Assembly: GCF_017798205.1 (NCBI RefSeq)
Contig: NZ_CP060010.1
Coordinates: 1,178,001-1,242,000, forward strand
Source of the DNA: Cognatishimia activa
GTDB lineage: Bacteria; Pseudomonadota; Alphaproteobacteria; Rhodobacterales; Rhodobacteraceae
Length of the DNA: 64,000 nt
Direction: 5' to 3'
In this document: piece by piece, positions 36,122 to 44,631 of the stretch
Position numbering within the stretch: position 1 is the stretch's first letter
How the letters are laid out: the number at the start of each line of letters is the position of its first letter
Program-made: the position numbers and the translations under genes
Notes under the pieces: generated by a model
What the model was told of the DNA's origin: nothing
The model's input: the letters and a program-made list of their open reading frames with translations, nothing else
Database searches by the model: none

Positions 36122-37012
36122 CTATTCCGCCGCAGTCCGTAGCATCAACATGGATTGCAGATACTCCATCAACTCGTCGCGCAATTCGTCACGCTCTAGC
36201 GCGCAGGCGACGGTCGCTTGCAAAAAGCCTGCTTTCGATCCGCAGTCAAACCGCGTGCCTTGGAATTTATACCCAAAGACGCCACGCTGATCTTCGATCT
36301 CTTTGGCGATGGCGTCTGTGAGCTGGATCTCTCCGCCCGCGCCGGTGCCCGTTGAGTCCAGGTTCCGCAGCACTTGAGGCGACAGGATATAGCGCCCGAT
36401 CACGGCCAGGTTCGACGGCGCCTCCTCTCGGGAGGGTTTTTCAACCATGCCATTCACAGAAACCACATTGCCCACATGAGTGTTGATGTCCAAAACGCCA
36501 TAAGAAGAGATCTTGTGGTTCGGTACTTCCATCGCCGCCACCATGGAGCCACCCTCATAGGCGTCGACCATCTGTTTTAGGCAAGACACATCGGATTTAA
36601 TAACATCGTCCGGAAGTAGCACCGCAAAAGGTTCATCCCCGATCAGACGTCGCGCACACCAAACCGCGTGCCCAAGGCCCAGCGCCTGATTTTGACGCAC
36701 GTAGGCGATGGCTCCGCTCGGCAGGGTGGCCTTCTCAACCTCGGACAAGAGTTCCGTTTTGCCCTTGGCCGCCAGCTTGCTTTCAAGCTCGGGCGCTGCG
36801 TCAAAGTAATCTTCAAGCGCGGATTTCCCGCGAGACGTCACGAAGATGAACTCTTCAATGCCAGCTTCACGCGCCTCATCGATCGCATATTGAATGAGCG
36901 GGCGGTCCACCAAAGTCAGAATCTCTTTTGGGATGGATTTGGTCGCCGGAAGAAACCGCGTGCCCATGCCGGCCACAGGAAAAACCGCCTTTGTAATGCG
37001 TTGTTTTGACAT
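36122..37012 (-). CDS. galU: UTP-glucose-1-phosphate uridylyltransferase
   Basis: This 296-residue enzyme has the nucleotidyltransferase signature AVFPVAGMGTRFLPATKSIPKEILTLVDRPLIQYAIDEA, then LGLGHAVWCA, VLLPDDVI and YVLSPQVL-like segments. It makes UDP-glucose for surface polysaccharides and for galactose metabolism. ATG at 37012 (MSKQRITKAV) has AGAGGTGA upstream; the TTG one codon earlier is less likely. A strong palindromic terminator follows. Confidence 0.95.
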   Translation of the reverse strand: MSKQRITKAVFPVAGMGTRFLPATKSIPKEILTLVDRPLIQYAIDEAREAGIEEFIFVTSRGKSALEDYFDAAPELESKLAAKGKTELLSEVEKATLPSGAIAYVRQNQALGLGHAVWCARRLIGDEPFAVLLPDDVIKSDVSCLKQMVDAYEGGSMVAAMEVPNHKISSYGVLDINTHVGNVVSVNGMVEKPSREEAPSNLAVIGRYILSPQVLRNLDSTGTGAGGEIQLTDAIAKEIEDQRGVFGYKFQGTRFDCGSKAGFLQATVACALERDELRDELMEYLQSMLMLRTAAE

Positions 37013-37346
37013 CAAAAATCACCTCTTACTATGGATCACTGGCGGGCTTTACCTTTAGCGTCCGAATCCTTGCTATCCGATTACCGCGTCCAAAATTTGG
37101 CAAAACTTCGACCGCGTTTAGTTAACGGAAACCGAGACCTGCGCCGCATACGGTCACGGGATTTGACGTTAGTCGTGGAGGGAAAAAACACGCCAAATCA
37201 TCCGTGACCGGCTTGGGCTTGCCCCGCCGTCGGTAAACAGAATGACTTGGATTTGAGGGAATTTCTCTGGGCAGAGCGATAATCGCCCTACCCAGACGGA
37301 TGATGGACCCATCCGAAGCTGTGAAGATTGCCCCGTACGGGACGCC
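37013..37346 (-). other. 334-base intergenic region with clustered stem-loops after cysQ
   Basis: No open reading frame is supported here. Reading away from cysQ there are three dyads: a perfect 10-bp palindrome CCCGTACGGG (37332-37341), a 6-bp stem CGGATG/CATCCG (37297-37315), and a 14-bp stem with two mismatches around a 3-nt loop (37266-37296). The galU promoter should lie in the remaining part, but I see no clear -35/-10 pair. The region could hold a small RNA or only a 3' UTR. Confidence 0.4.
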
Positions 37347-38144
37347 TTAAGCGGGTTTCAGATCCACACTAGCGGCAAAGGCAATGAAGAAGGGATTCGC
37401 GAATCCCTCTTTGCCGTAGACCAGTGGGCTGTGGTCATCAAAGCGCACCACTTGGCCGCCAGCACCTGCGAGAACCGCGTGACCTGCAGCCGTATCCCAC
37501 TCCATCGTGCGACCGACGCGCGGGTAAAGATCTGCTTCGCCCGTTGCCACCAGGCAGAATTTCAAAGACGAGCCCGCGCTCTTGCTGTCTTTGACCGCAT
37601 ATTGGTTGATGTAGTCATCAGTTGCCTGATCGCGGTGCGATTTGGACGCGACGATCATGAGCGCGTCATTATCAGCTTCTGACACGTGGATTGCTCGTGT
37701 CTCGCCTATGGTGGTCAGATCAAAATCACCGACTTCTTCGACCGCAGAGCCATCGGCCAAGGTGAAGAACATCCTCTGGCGCGCAGGCGCATAGACAACG
37801 CCACGGGTTGGGACGCCGTTTTCCACATAGGCAATGTTCACGGTGAAATCGCCGCGGCGGTTGATGAATTCTTTGGTGCCGTCTAGGGGATCGACAATCA
37901 GGAAGGTATCCACGTCCTGATCGTGGCTGTCTGATTGTTCCTCCGTGACCAGAGCAACGTCGGGAAAGGCCGCAGTGAGGCCTGCGGAAATCAACGCATC
38001 TGCCGCCTGATCTGCGATGGTGACAGGGCTGTCGTCGGACTTGAGTTCTACGTCGAAATCGTCGGACTCATAGATCTCCATGATCTTTGCACCGGCCTCA
38101 ATCGCCAGTTTCCGCATAACTTCGGTCAATTTGTCGTAATTCAC
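37347..38144 (-). CDS. cysQ: 3'(2'),5'-bisphosphate nucleotidase CysQ
   Basis: This 265-residue inositol-monophosphatase-superfamily enzyme has metal motifs VTEEQSD, DPLDGTKEFINRRGDFTVNIAY and EWDTAAGHAVLAGAGG. It dephosphorylates PAP (3'-phosphoadenosine 5'-phosphate), the by-product of PAPS-dependent sulfotransferases, to AMP. Location near a sulfotransferase gene fits that role. I choose the GTG at 38144, which has GGAG 6-9 bases upstream; a TTG six codons earlier is the alternative. Confidence 0.92.
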   Translation of the reverse strand: MNYDKLTEVMRKLAIEAGAKIMEIYESDDFDVELKSDDSPVTIADQAADALISAGLTAAFPDVALVTEEQSDSHDQDVDTFLIVDPLDGTKEFINRRGDFTVNIAYVENGVPTRGVVYAPARQRMFFTLADGSAVEEVGDFDLTTIGETRAIHVSEADNDALMIVASKSHRDQATDDYINQYAVKDSKSAGSSLKFCLVATGEADLYPRVGRTMEWDTAAGHAVLAGAGGQVVRFDDHSPLVYGKEGFANPFFIAFAASVDLKPA

Positions 38145-38279
38145 TGCCTGCTCCAGCCTCAAGATTCGTTGAAGTTTTCGTTCGGTTTTCTTATGATGAC
38201 TTCACGACGGAACAGCAAGAAGTCCGCCACCGCCCGCGCGAAATTGCCCGGCACCCGAGCAGAAAGGCTGACAGCAGGC

Positions 38280-39101
38280 ATGTTTGAGCAGTCAGGTCCA
38301 AGAACGACTTTGCAATCGGCAATCACAATTGCCGAGCTTGTGTATCATTCGATTGTTCGGATGGTGCGCAAAACCCATGGCAACGCAGTCATGTCGATCC
38401 TGCTGAATATGATGCAGGCGGCGATCTTTGTTCTGGCGTTTTTCTTTATGTTTTCGCTACTAGGCCTCAAGGGCGCAGCAATCCGGGGTGATTTCCTTTT
38501 GTATATTATGTCGGGGATTTTCCTCTTCATGACCCACACCAAGACCATGGGCGCTGTGGTCGGCAGTGAGGGGCCAAGCTCTCCGATGATGAAACACGCG
38601 CCAATGAATACGGCGATTGCAATTTTGGCGGCGGCTTTGGGGACGCTCTATATCCAGATGCTCTCGCTGTTGGGGATCCTGTTTATTTACCACGTGGCCT
38701 TTACGCCCGTGGTGATCGAAGATCCGATGGGCGCGCTGGCGATGCTGATGCTGGCCTGGTTCACGGGCATGGGTGTGGGGCTGATCTTTCTGGCGATCAA
38801 ACCGTGGTTCCCGACCTTTGTCAGTGTTCTGAACACGGTCTATGCGCGGGCCAATATGATCGCCTCGGGCAAGATGTTTGCGGCCAACACGCTGCCAAGC
38901 TTTATGCTGGCGATGTTTGACTGGAACCCGCTGTTTCACGCGATTGACCAAGCACGGGGATACACATTCATCAACTATGTGCCGCGCAATACCTCTGTGA
39001 TGTACCCTCTGATTGTCGGATTGGTGCTTTTGATGATAGGCTTGATGGGAGAGTTTTATACCCGCCGGCAGGCGTCTCTTAGCTGGTCTTCGCGTCGATG
39101 A
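38280..39101 (+). CDS. Polysaccharide-export ABC-2 type permease (KpsM-like)
   Basis: This 273-residue inner-membrane protein has about six hydrophobic segments and the C-terminal MLAMFDWNPLFHAIDQARGYTFINYVPRN motif typical of capsule and O-antigen export permeases. The start at MFEQSGPRTTLQSAITIAELVYHSIVRMVRKTHGN is supported by family-like sequence; longer open frame upstream is antisense to cysQ. No matching ATPase (KpsT) is encoded nearby. It overlaps the next gene by 4 bp. Confidence 0.85.
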   Translation: MFEQSGPRTTLQSAITIAELVYHSIVRMVRKTHGNAVMSILLNMMQAAIFVLAFFFMFSLLGLKGAAIRGDFLLYIMSGIFLFMTHTKTMGAVVGSEGPSSPMMKHAPMNTAIAILAAALGTLYIQMLSLLGILFIYHVAFTPVVIEDPMGALAMLMLAWFTGMGVGLIFLAIKPWFPTFVSVLNTVYARANMIASGKMFAANTLPSFMLAMFDWNPLFHAIDQARGYTFINYVPRNTSVMYPLIVGLVLLMIGLMGEFYTRRQASLSWSSRR

Positions 39102-39724
39102 AACATGTCCTTGCAGTTCTTCTTCTGACCCCAAGCCTGGGTTTGGCAGATGGGCATTTACCGCCGAATGTGCCTAGCCTTGCTGATGTGACAGGCGTTG
39201 CCAGCAATGACAGCCTGAATGTGCGTGTTGATCCGCATCACAGCACAGACATCGTGGGCACCTTGGATCACAATGCCACGGACGTCGAAATCGTGGATCA
39301 CTCGTCAGATGGGCGCTGGGCACTGGTCAACAGCGGTGAAGTGAGCGGTTGGGTGCGCAATAAGTTTTTGACCCAGACCTCGGACGCGCCATGGCATGAG
39401 TTTGAAACGCCACTGGCTTGTGTTGGCACAGAGCCTTTCTGGTTCTTTGGTCTGAGCGGAGGGGCGAGTGTGGCGACGTTTGAAGCCATCGATGTCGCTC
39501 CGACAGCCTTTGCTGTGGACTGGACCAGCGGTTTGGTTGCCCGCCCTACTCGGGAAATTGGACTGGGCGCTGGCAGCTCTGACGCGGGCTTTTCTGCTTT
39601 GATCGAAGAAGGGGCCTGCAGCGATGGTATGTCTGATCGCAGTTTTGCCCTGACGCTTCGCCTGTTCATTCATCAGGATGGCGCGACCGCAGGGTATGGC
39701 GGCTGTTGCTCTCTTGATCCCTGA
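39098..39724 (+). CDS. Secreted SH3-domain protein with COG3650-like tail
   Basis: This 208-residue protein has a signal peptide (MKHVLAVLLLTPSLGLA), a bacterial SH3 domain (about residues 25-95: NDSLNVRVDPHHSTDIVGTLDHNATDVEIVD...GRWALV...GWVRNKFL) and a C-terminal segment with ACVGTEPFWFFGLSGG, as in the COG3650 family of small membrane-associated proteins. It is probably periplasmic; bacterial SH3 domains often bind peptidoglycan. It is translationally coupled to the permease. Function unknown. Confidence 0.78.
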   Translation: MKHVLAVLLLTPSLGLADGHLPPNVPSLADVTGVASNDSLNVRVDPHHSTDIVGTLDHNATDVEIVDHSSDGRWALVNSGEVSGWVRNKFLTQTSDAPWHEFETPLACVGTEPFWFFGLSGGASVATFEAIDVAPTAFAVDWTSGLVARPTREIGLGAGSSDAGFSALIEEGACSDGMSDRSFALTLRLFIHQDGATAGYGGCCSLDP

Positions 39725-39727
39725 CCC

Positions 39728-39773
39728 CGGATTTTTTGAAAAAATCCGAAGTCTTTTTCTTTCAAAGAAAAAG
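39728..39773. repeat. Paired-palindrome element, copy 2 (variant sequence)
   Basis: Two 21-nt palindromes separated by 4 nt: 39728-39748 with arms CGGATTTTTT/AAAAAATCCG and 39753-39773 with arms CTTTTTCTTT/AAAGAAAAAG. It has the same 21-4-21 geometry as copies 1 and 3 but different sequence. It lies 3 bases from each of two convergent genes, so it probably terminates both. Confidence 0.8.
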
Positions 39774-39775
39774 CC

Positions 39776-40387
39776 CTACTCGACCGCCCGCAATGTCAAA
39801 TTGATGCGACCACCTTTCGGCAACAGCGTCGACGAGCCAAAACGGATCTTATCCACGCCGTGATAGGCCAGCCGCGCCGCACCGCCCATGACAACCACAT
39901 CACCAGATTTCAACCAAAGCGACTCAGTCGACCCGCCACGCTCGACAGATCCCATGCGAAACAGAGCCTCATCCCCCAAGGACACAGACACAACCGGCCA
40001 GTCAAAATTGCCTTCATCCTTGTCCTGATGCATGCCCATCTTGGCGCCTTCGCCGTAGAAATTGACCAAACAACAATCCGGAGACCGCGCAACGCCCGAC
40101 ACCGCCTCCCAAATCGCCAAAACAGAGGCCGGGATCGGTGGCCAGTCCATCCCATCCGGATGTTGCGCCTGATAACGATAGCCCGACCGGTCCGTCACCC
40201 AGCCCAGAGCCCCACCCGAGGTCATTTTGACCGACATTTTCCGCCCACCCCGCGTGACCGGCGCAAACATCGGCGCAGCCTTGGCAATGGCACGAATATC
40301 CGCGACCAATTCCTCTTGCTCGGAGCGCGACAAAAGCTTTTGAAACACGTCAAAACCGCGAATCTTCAGCGGTGCCGCCAAGTTCAT
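39776..40387 (-). CDS. alkB: AlkB-type Fe(II)/2-oxoglutarate-dependent DNA/RNA repair dioxygenase
   Basis: This 203-residue enzyme has iron ligands His120 and Asp122 (MGMHQDKDE) and His176 (LAYHGVD), plus the 2-oxoglutarate-binding RINLTLR (Arg194, Arg200). It oxidatively removes methyl groups from 1-methyladenine and 3-methylcytosine. Monocistronic between two intergenic signals. Confidence 0.93.
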   Translation of the reverse strand: MNLAAPLKIRGFDVFQKLLSRSEQEELVADIRAIAKAAPMFAPVTRGGRKMSVKMTSGGALGWVTDRSGYRYQAQHPDGMDWPPIPASVLAIWEAVSGVARSPDCCLVNFYGEGAKMGMHQDKDEGNFDWPVVSVSLGDEALFRMGSVERGGSTESLWLKSGDVVVMGGAARLAYHGVDKIRFGSSTLLPKGGRINLTLRAVE

Positions 40388-40445
40388 TCGTATATCCTCA
40401 CATTCACTCCCAAGATTCCTGCGAAAATTGGCTTTTAAGCCCCAA

Positions 40446-40495
40446 TCTCACGCTTGCAGCACCTATTTAGCATCCCTATATACGCTTCGAAGCGT
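40446..40495 (+). promoter_or_regulatory. Sigma-32-like heat-shock promoter of dnaK with palindrome at the start site
   Basis: A TCTC...CTTGCAG element (CTTGCAG at 40453-40459) is followed after 14 nt by CCCTATAT (40474-40481). This fits the heat-shock sigma consensus (CTTGAA, about 13-17 nt, CCCCAT-T). A perfect 14-bp palindrome (40482-40495, ACGCTTCGAAGCGT) covers the expected transcription start. No CIRCE element is seen. Confidence 0.65.
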
Positions 40496-40588
40496 CTTGG
40501 CTGAATGGTCAAACGCAGCAGGATCGGGGCGAGATGCCAAAACGGGTCTTCGCTCCGGAACATCGCCTTAAGTTAGAAGGGATATGAC

Positions 40589-42505
40589 ATGGGTAAAGTA
40601 ATTGGGATTGACCTCGGGACCACAAACTCCTGTGTGGCAATCATGGACGGCTCTCAGCCACGCGTGATCGAAAACGCCGAAGGCGATCGCACCACGCCAT
40701 CTATCGTAGCATTCACCGACGAAGAACGTCTGGTCGGCCAGCCGGCGAAACGCCAGGCAGTCACAAACCCGGACAACACCGTCTTCGGTGTGAAACGTCT
40801 GATCGGTCGTCGCTTTGACGATCCAGCTGTTGAAAAAGACAAAAAGATGGTGCCCTTTGCCATCGTCAACGGCGGCAATGGCGACGCATGGGTGGAAGCT
40901 CAGGGCGAGAAATATTCCCCATCTCAGATCTCTGCCTTCACTCTGGGAAAGATGAAGGAAACCGCCGAAGCTTACCTCGGCGAAGACGTGACCCAAGCGG
41001 TCATCACCGTTCCAGCCTACTTCAACGACGCACAACGCCAGGCGACCAAAGACGCGGGTAAAATCGCAGGTCTTGAGGTTCTGCGGATCATCAACGAACC
41101 AACCGCGGCCGCACTGGCCTATGGTCTGGACAAAGAAGAAACCCAAACCATCGCGGTCTATGACCTTGGCGGCGGTACCTTCGACGTGACCATTCTGGAA
41201 ATCGACGACGGTCTGTTCGAAGTGAAATCCACCAACGGTGACACCTTCCTCGGTGGTGAAGACTTCGACATGCGCATCGTGAACTACCTCGCGGATGAGT
41301 TCAAAAAAGAGCATGGCGTTGATCTGTCCAAGGACAAGATGGCCCTGCAGCGTCTGAAAGAAGCCGCCGAGAAAGCGAAGAAAGAGCTCTCTTCCACCAC
41401 CCAAACCGAGATCAACCAACCGTTTATCTCGATGGGCAAAGACGGCGCGCCACTGCACATGGTCATGAAACTGACCCGTGCGAAGCTCGAGTCTCTGGTC
41501 TCTGACCTGATCAAGAACTCTCTGAAGCCATGTGGCGCAGCGCTGAAAGACGCAGGTCTGTCAGCCTCCGACATCGACGAAGTGGTTCTGGTTGGCGGTA
41601 TGACCCGTATGCCAAAAGTCATCGAAGAGGTGACCAAGTTCTTTGGCAAAGAGCCGCATAAAGGTGTGAACCCTGACGAAGTTGTGGCCATGGGCGCGGC
41701 GATCCAAGCGGGTGTTCTGCAGGGCGACGTCAAAGACGTTGTGCTTCTGGACGTCACACCTCTGTCCCTGGGTATCGAAACCCTGGGCGGTGTCTTCACC
41801 CGTCTGATCGACCGCAACACCACGATCCCGACCAAAAAGTCTCAGGTCTTCTCGACCGCCGAAGACAACCAGAACGCCGTGACCCTGCGTGTGTTCCAGG
41901 GTGAGCGTGAGATGGCTGCGGACAACAAGATCCTGGGTCAGTTCAACCTCGAGGACATCCCTCCGGCGCCACGCGGCATGCCACAGATTGAAGTGACCTT
42001 TGACATCGACGCGAACGGCATCGTGTCTGTTGGTGCGAAAGACAAAGGCACCGGCAAAGAGCAGTCCATCACCATCCAGGCCTCTGGCGGTCTGTCTGAT
42101 GAGGACATCGAAGCGATGGTCAAAGACGCCGAGGACAACGCCGAGGCGGATAAAGAGCGCAAAGAGCTGATCGAAGCGCGCAACCAAGCCGAAAGCCTCA
42201 TCCACTCGACTGAAAAGTCCATGGAAGAGCATGCCGACAAGGTTGACCCAACCACCATCGAAGCCATCGAACTGGCAATCGCGGCTCTGAAGGACGATCT
42301 CGAGGACGAGAAAGCGTCGGCAGAGAAGATCAAGTCTGGCGTTCAGAACGTGACTGAAGCTGCGATGAAACTGGGCGAAGCCATCTACAAAGCCTCGCAA
42401 GAGGCAGCGGAGGGCGAAGCAGCGCCAGCGGATGCGGATATGGGCGCGGGCGATGATGACATCGTGGACGCGGACTTCGAAGATCTGGACGGCGACAAGC
42501 GCTAA
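40589..42505 (+). CDS. dnaK: Chaperone DnaK (Hsp70)
   Basis: This 638-residue protein has the ATPase start [49 protein letters not shown] and [13 protein letters not shown], followed by the substrate-binding domain ([18 protein letters not shown]) and an acidic C-terminal tail ending in [17 protein letters not shown]. It refolds proteins with DnaJ and GrpE. It lies behind a sigma-32-like promoter and ahead of dnaJ; AGAAGGGA precedes the ATG. Confidence 0.98.
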   Translation: MGKVIGIDLGTTNSCVAIMDGSQPRVIENAEGDRTTPSIVAFTDEERLVGQPAKRQAVTNPDNTVFGVKRLIGRRFDDPAVEKDKKMVPFAIVNGGNGDAWVEAQGEKYSPSQISAFTLGKMKETAEAYLGEDVTQAVITVPAYFNDAQRQATKDAGKIAGLEVLRIINEPTAAALAYGLDKEETQTIAVYDLGGGTFDVTILEIDDGLFEVKSTNGDTFLGGEDFDMRIVNYLADEFKKEHGVDLSKDKMALQRLKEAAEKAKKELSSTTQTEINQPFISMGKDGAPLHMVMKLTRAKLESLVSDLIKNSLKPCGAALKDAGLSASDIDEVVLVGGMTRMPKVIEEVTKFFGKEPHKGVNPDEVVAMGAAIQAGVLQGDVKDVVLLDVTPLSLGIETLGGVFTRLIDRNTTIPTKKSQVFSTAEDNQNAVTLRVFQGEREMAADNKILGQFNLEDIPPAPRGMPQIEVTFDIDANGIVSVGAKDKGTGKEQSITIQASGGLSDEDIEAMVKDAEDNAEADKERKELIEARNQAESLIHSTEKSMEEHADKVDPTTIEAIELAIAALKDDLEDEKASAEKIKSGVQNVTEAAMKLGEAIYKASQEAAEGEAAPADADMGAGDDDIVDADFEDLDGDKR

Positions 42506-42529
42506 GCGCGACGTCGGACCCTGATTGAT

Positions 42530-42558
42530 GGGCCGGTCCTTCTCGGATCGGCCCTTAT
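42530..42558 (+). terminator. Stem-loop between dnaK and dnaJ
   Basis: 10-bp stem with one mismatch (GGGCCGGTCC/GGATCGGCCC), 5-nt loop, followed by TTAT. It probably attenuates or processes the transcript so that dnaJ is made at a lower level than dnaK. Confidence 0.6.
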
Positions 42559-42582
42559 CATTCCGGCGATGAGGAGCAACCT

Positions 42583-43731
42583 ATGGCAAAACGCGACTTT
42601 TATGACGTGCTTGGTGTCGGCAAAGGGGCCTCTGCGGATGAAATCAAGAAAGCCTATCGCAAGAAGGCCAAAGAATATCATCCGGATCGCAACGCCGACA
42701 ACGCTGAGGCCGCTGAGGTCAAGTTCAAGGAAGCCAACGAAGCTTACGAGATCCTGAAAGACGCCGAAAAGAAGGCTGCCTATGACCGCTATGGTCACGC
42801 GGCGTTTGAAGGCGGCATGGGCGGTGGCGGACGTGGCGGACACCCGGGCCAGGGCGATTTCGCGAGCGCATTTTCGGACGTTTTCGACGACCTTTTCGGC
42901 GACTTTATGGGCGGCGGAGGCCGTGGCGGCGGACGCCAACGCGCCGCACGCGGCTCTGACCTGCGCTATAACCTGCGTGTGACCTTGGAAGAGGCCTATT
43001 CCGGGCTTCAGAAAAGCATTCAGGTGCCTGCATCTGTGAGCTGTGGATCCTGTAGTGGCACGGGTGCTGAGGGCGGTGCAGAGCCAACAACATGTCCGAC
43101 CTGTTCGGGCATGGGCAAGGTCCGTGCGCAGCAGGGTTTCTTTACGGTGGAACGCACCTGTCCAACCTGTTCCGGTCTGGGCAAGATAATCCAGAACCCT
43201 TGTAAGGTCTGTGGTGGCGCGGGACGCGTTGAGAAAGACCGCTCGCTGTCCGTCAACATCCCATCAGGTGTTGAAACCGGCACGCGGATCCGTCTGGCCG
43301 GTGAAGGCGAAGCGGGCATGCGCGGTGGGCCGAATGGCGACCTCTATATCTTTATTGATGTGGCCAAACACGAGATCTTTGAACGCGATGGTGTGAACCT
43401 CTTCTGCCGTGTGCCTGTCTCGATGGCGAGCGCTGCCTTGGGTGGCGACATCGAAGTGCCAACGATTGACGGTGGCCGTAGCCGAGTAAAAATCCCTGCG
43501 GGCAGCCAGTCTGGGCGTCAGATGCGTCTGCGGTCCAAAGGCATGCCAGCGCTTCGTGGTGCAGGCCAAGGCGACATGTTCATCGAGATCGCTGTGGAAA
43601 CGCCGGTCAATCTGACCAGCCGCCAGAAAGAGCTCTTGCGGGAGTTCGAGCAGGAGTCCAAGGAAAACAACCCCGAGAACGACAGCTTCTTTAAGTCGGT
43701 CAAAGGGTTCTGGGACTCGATGAAAGGTTAG
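42583..43731 (+). CDS. dnaJ: Co-chaperone DnaJ (Hsp40)
   Basis: This 382-residue type I DnaJ has a J domain with HPD ([14 protein letters not shown]), a Gly/Phe-rich linker (about 75-120), four CxxCxGxG zinc repeats ([32 protein letters not shown]) and the C-terminal client-binding domain. GAGGAG precedes the ATG. Followed by a good terminator. Confidence 0.97.
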   Translation: MAKRDFYDVLGVGKGASADEIKKAYRKKAKEYHPDRNADNAEAAEVKFKEANEAYEILKDAEKKAAYDRYGHAAFEGGMGGGGRGGHPGQGDFASAFSDVFDDLFGDFMGGGGRGGGRQRAARGSDLRYNLRVTLEEAYSGLQKSIQVPASVSCGSCSGTGAEGGAEPTTCPTCSGMGKVRAQQGFFTVERTCPTCSGLGKIIQNPCKVCGGAGRVEKDRSLSVNIPSGVETGTRIRLAGEGEAGMRGGPNGDLYIFIDVAKHEIFERDGVNLFCRVPVSMASAALGGDIEVPTIDGGRSRVKIPAGSQSGRQMRLRSKGMPALRGAGQGDMFIEIAVETPVNLTSRQKELLREFEQESKENNPENDSFFKSVKGFWDSMKG

Positions 43732-43736
43732 CAAAG

Positions 43737-43763
43737 CGGGGCCTCTTGGCCCCGTTTTCTTTT
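43737..43763 (+). terminator. Terminator of the dnaK-dnaJ operon
   Basis: Perfect 7-bp stem CGGGGCC/GGCCCCG with TCTT loop, then TTTTCTTTT, 6 bases after dnaJ. A second stem (GGGGC/GCCCC) follows at 43764-43776. Confidence 0.85.
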
Positions 43764-43866
43764 GGGGCTTTGCCCCCTTGGCTGCGCCAATTCCCCCAGG
43801 ATATTTTTCGTCAAGAGAAAAGCCGTTCAGCTTTGATTAACCAAGCTCGGGCAGAGTTAGTCCGTG

Positions 43867-44631
43867 ATGTCCAATCGTGGTTTTTCAGATGTGTCTATGC
43901 CCTTGTTTCAGGGCGACGAGGCTAGGCCTGCGCCTTTGCCAAATGGTCAGATGCCATCCTACATTCGCGATCACCGAAAGCGGTTGAGAGAGCGGTTTAT
44001 GGCGGCAGGCGGGGAGGCCTTGCCGGATTACGAATTGCTAGAGCTCTTGCTGTTTCGCGCCATTCCACGTCAGGACGTAAAGCCCTTGGCGCGGCAGCTG
44101 CTTGAGGTCTTTGGGTCATATAATGGGGTTTTATCTGCGCCTGCCGCACGTTTGGGCGAGGTGAAGGGCGTTGGGGCTGCGGTGATTTGCGAGCTTAAGC
44201 TGGTTGAGGCTGCGGCGCATCGTCTGGCGCGCTCTAAGGTCATGCAACGGCGTATTCTCAGCAGTTGGGATGCCTTGTTGGATTATTGTCAGACCACCAT
44301 GGCGCATCGTGATATTGAACAATTCCGCATTTTGTTTCTGGACACGAAGAACACGTTGATTGCGGATGAAGAACAGGCGCGCGGGACGGTCAATCACGTG
44401 CCGGTCTATCCGCGTGAGGTGGTGAAACGGGCTTTGGAATTGAATGCAACCGCGTTGATCCTGATCCACAACCATCCCTCGGGCGATCCGACGCCCAGTC
44501 AGTCGGATATCGAGATCACGGAACAGATCCGCGAGTCCTGCAAGGTCATGGGGATCAAGCTGCACGACCATCTGGTGATCGGCAAATCACGCGAGCTGAG
44601 CTTTCGGACCGCAGGTCTGCTGTTTGACTAG
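43867..44631 (+). CDS. radC: RadC-family JAB/MPN domain protein
   Basis: This 254-residue protein contains an N-terminal helix-hairpin-helix-like region (PDYELLELLLFRAIPRQDVKPLARQLL...GVGAAVICELK) and a JAMM metalloprotease-fold domain with LILIHNHPSGDPTPSQSDIEIT. Although named for DNA repair, its biochemical role is not settled. ATG at 43867 is preferred; GTG at 43864 is one codon earlier. It converges on the PstS-OmpA gene with a 4-bp overlap. Confidence 0.9.
   Translation: MSNRGFSDVSMPLFQGDEARPAPLPNGQMPSYIRDHRKRLRERFMAAGGEALPDYELLELLLFRAIPRQDVKPLARQLLEVFGSYNGVLSAPAARLGEVKGVGAAVICELKLVEAAAHRLARSKVMQRRILSSWDALLDYCQTTMAHRDIEQFRILFLDTKNTLIADEEQARGTVNHVPVYPREVVKRALELNATALILIHNHPSGDPTPSQSDIEITEQIRESCKVMGIKLHDHLVIGKSRELSFRTAGLLFD

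Noticed and set aside
37935-38279. N-terminal extension of the polysaccharide permease frame
   Set aside because: It is antisense to cysQ and lacks permease-like sequence; MFEQSGPRTT at 38280 matches the expected family start.
43797-43826. A GGATATTTTTCGTCAAGAG-type stretch after dnaJ, possibly a dispersed roseobacter repeat
   Set aside because: Only one copy is seen in this window, so a repeat cannot be supported.
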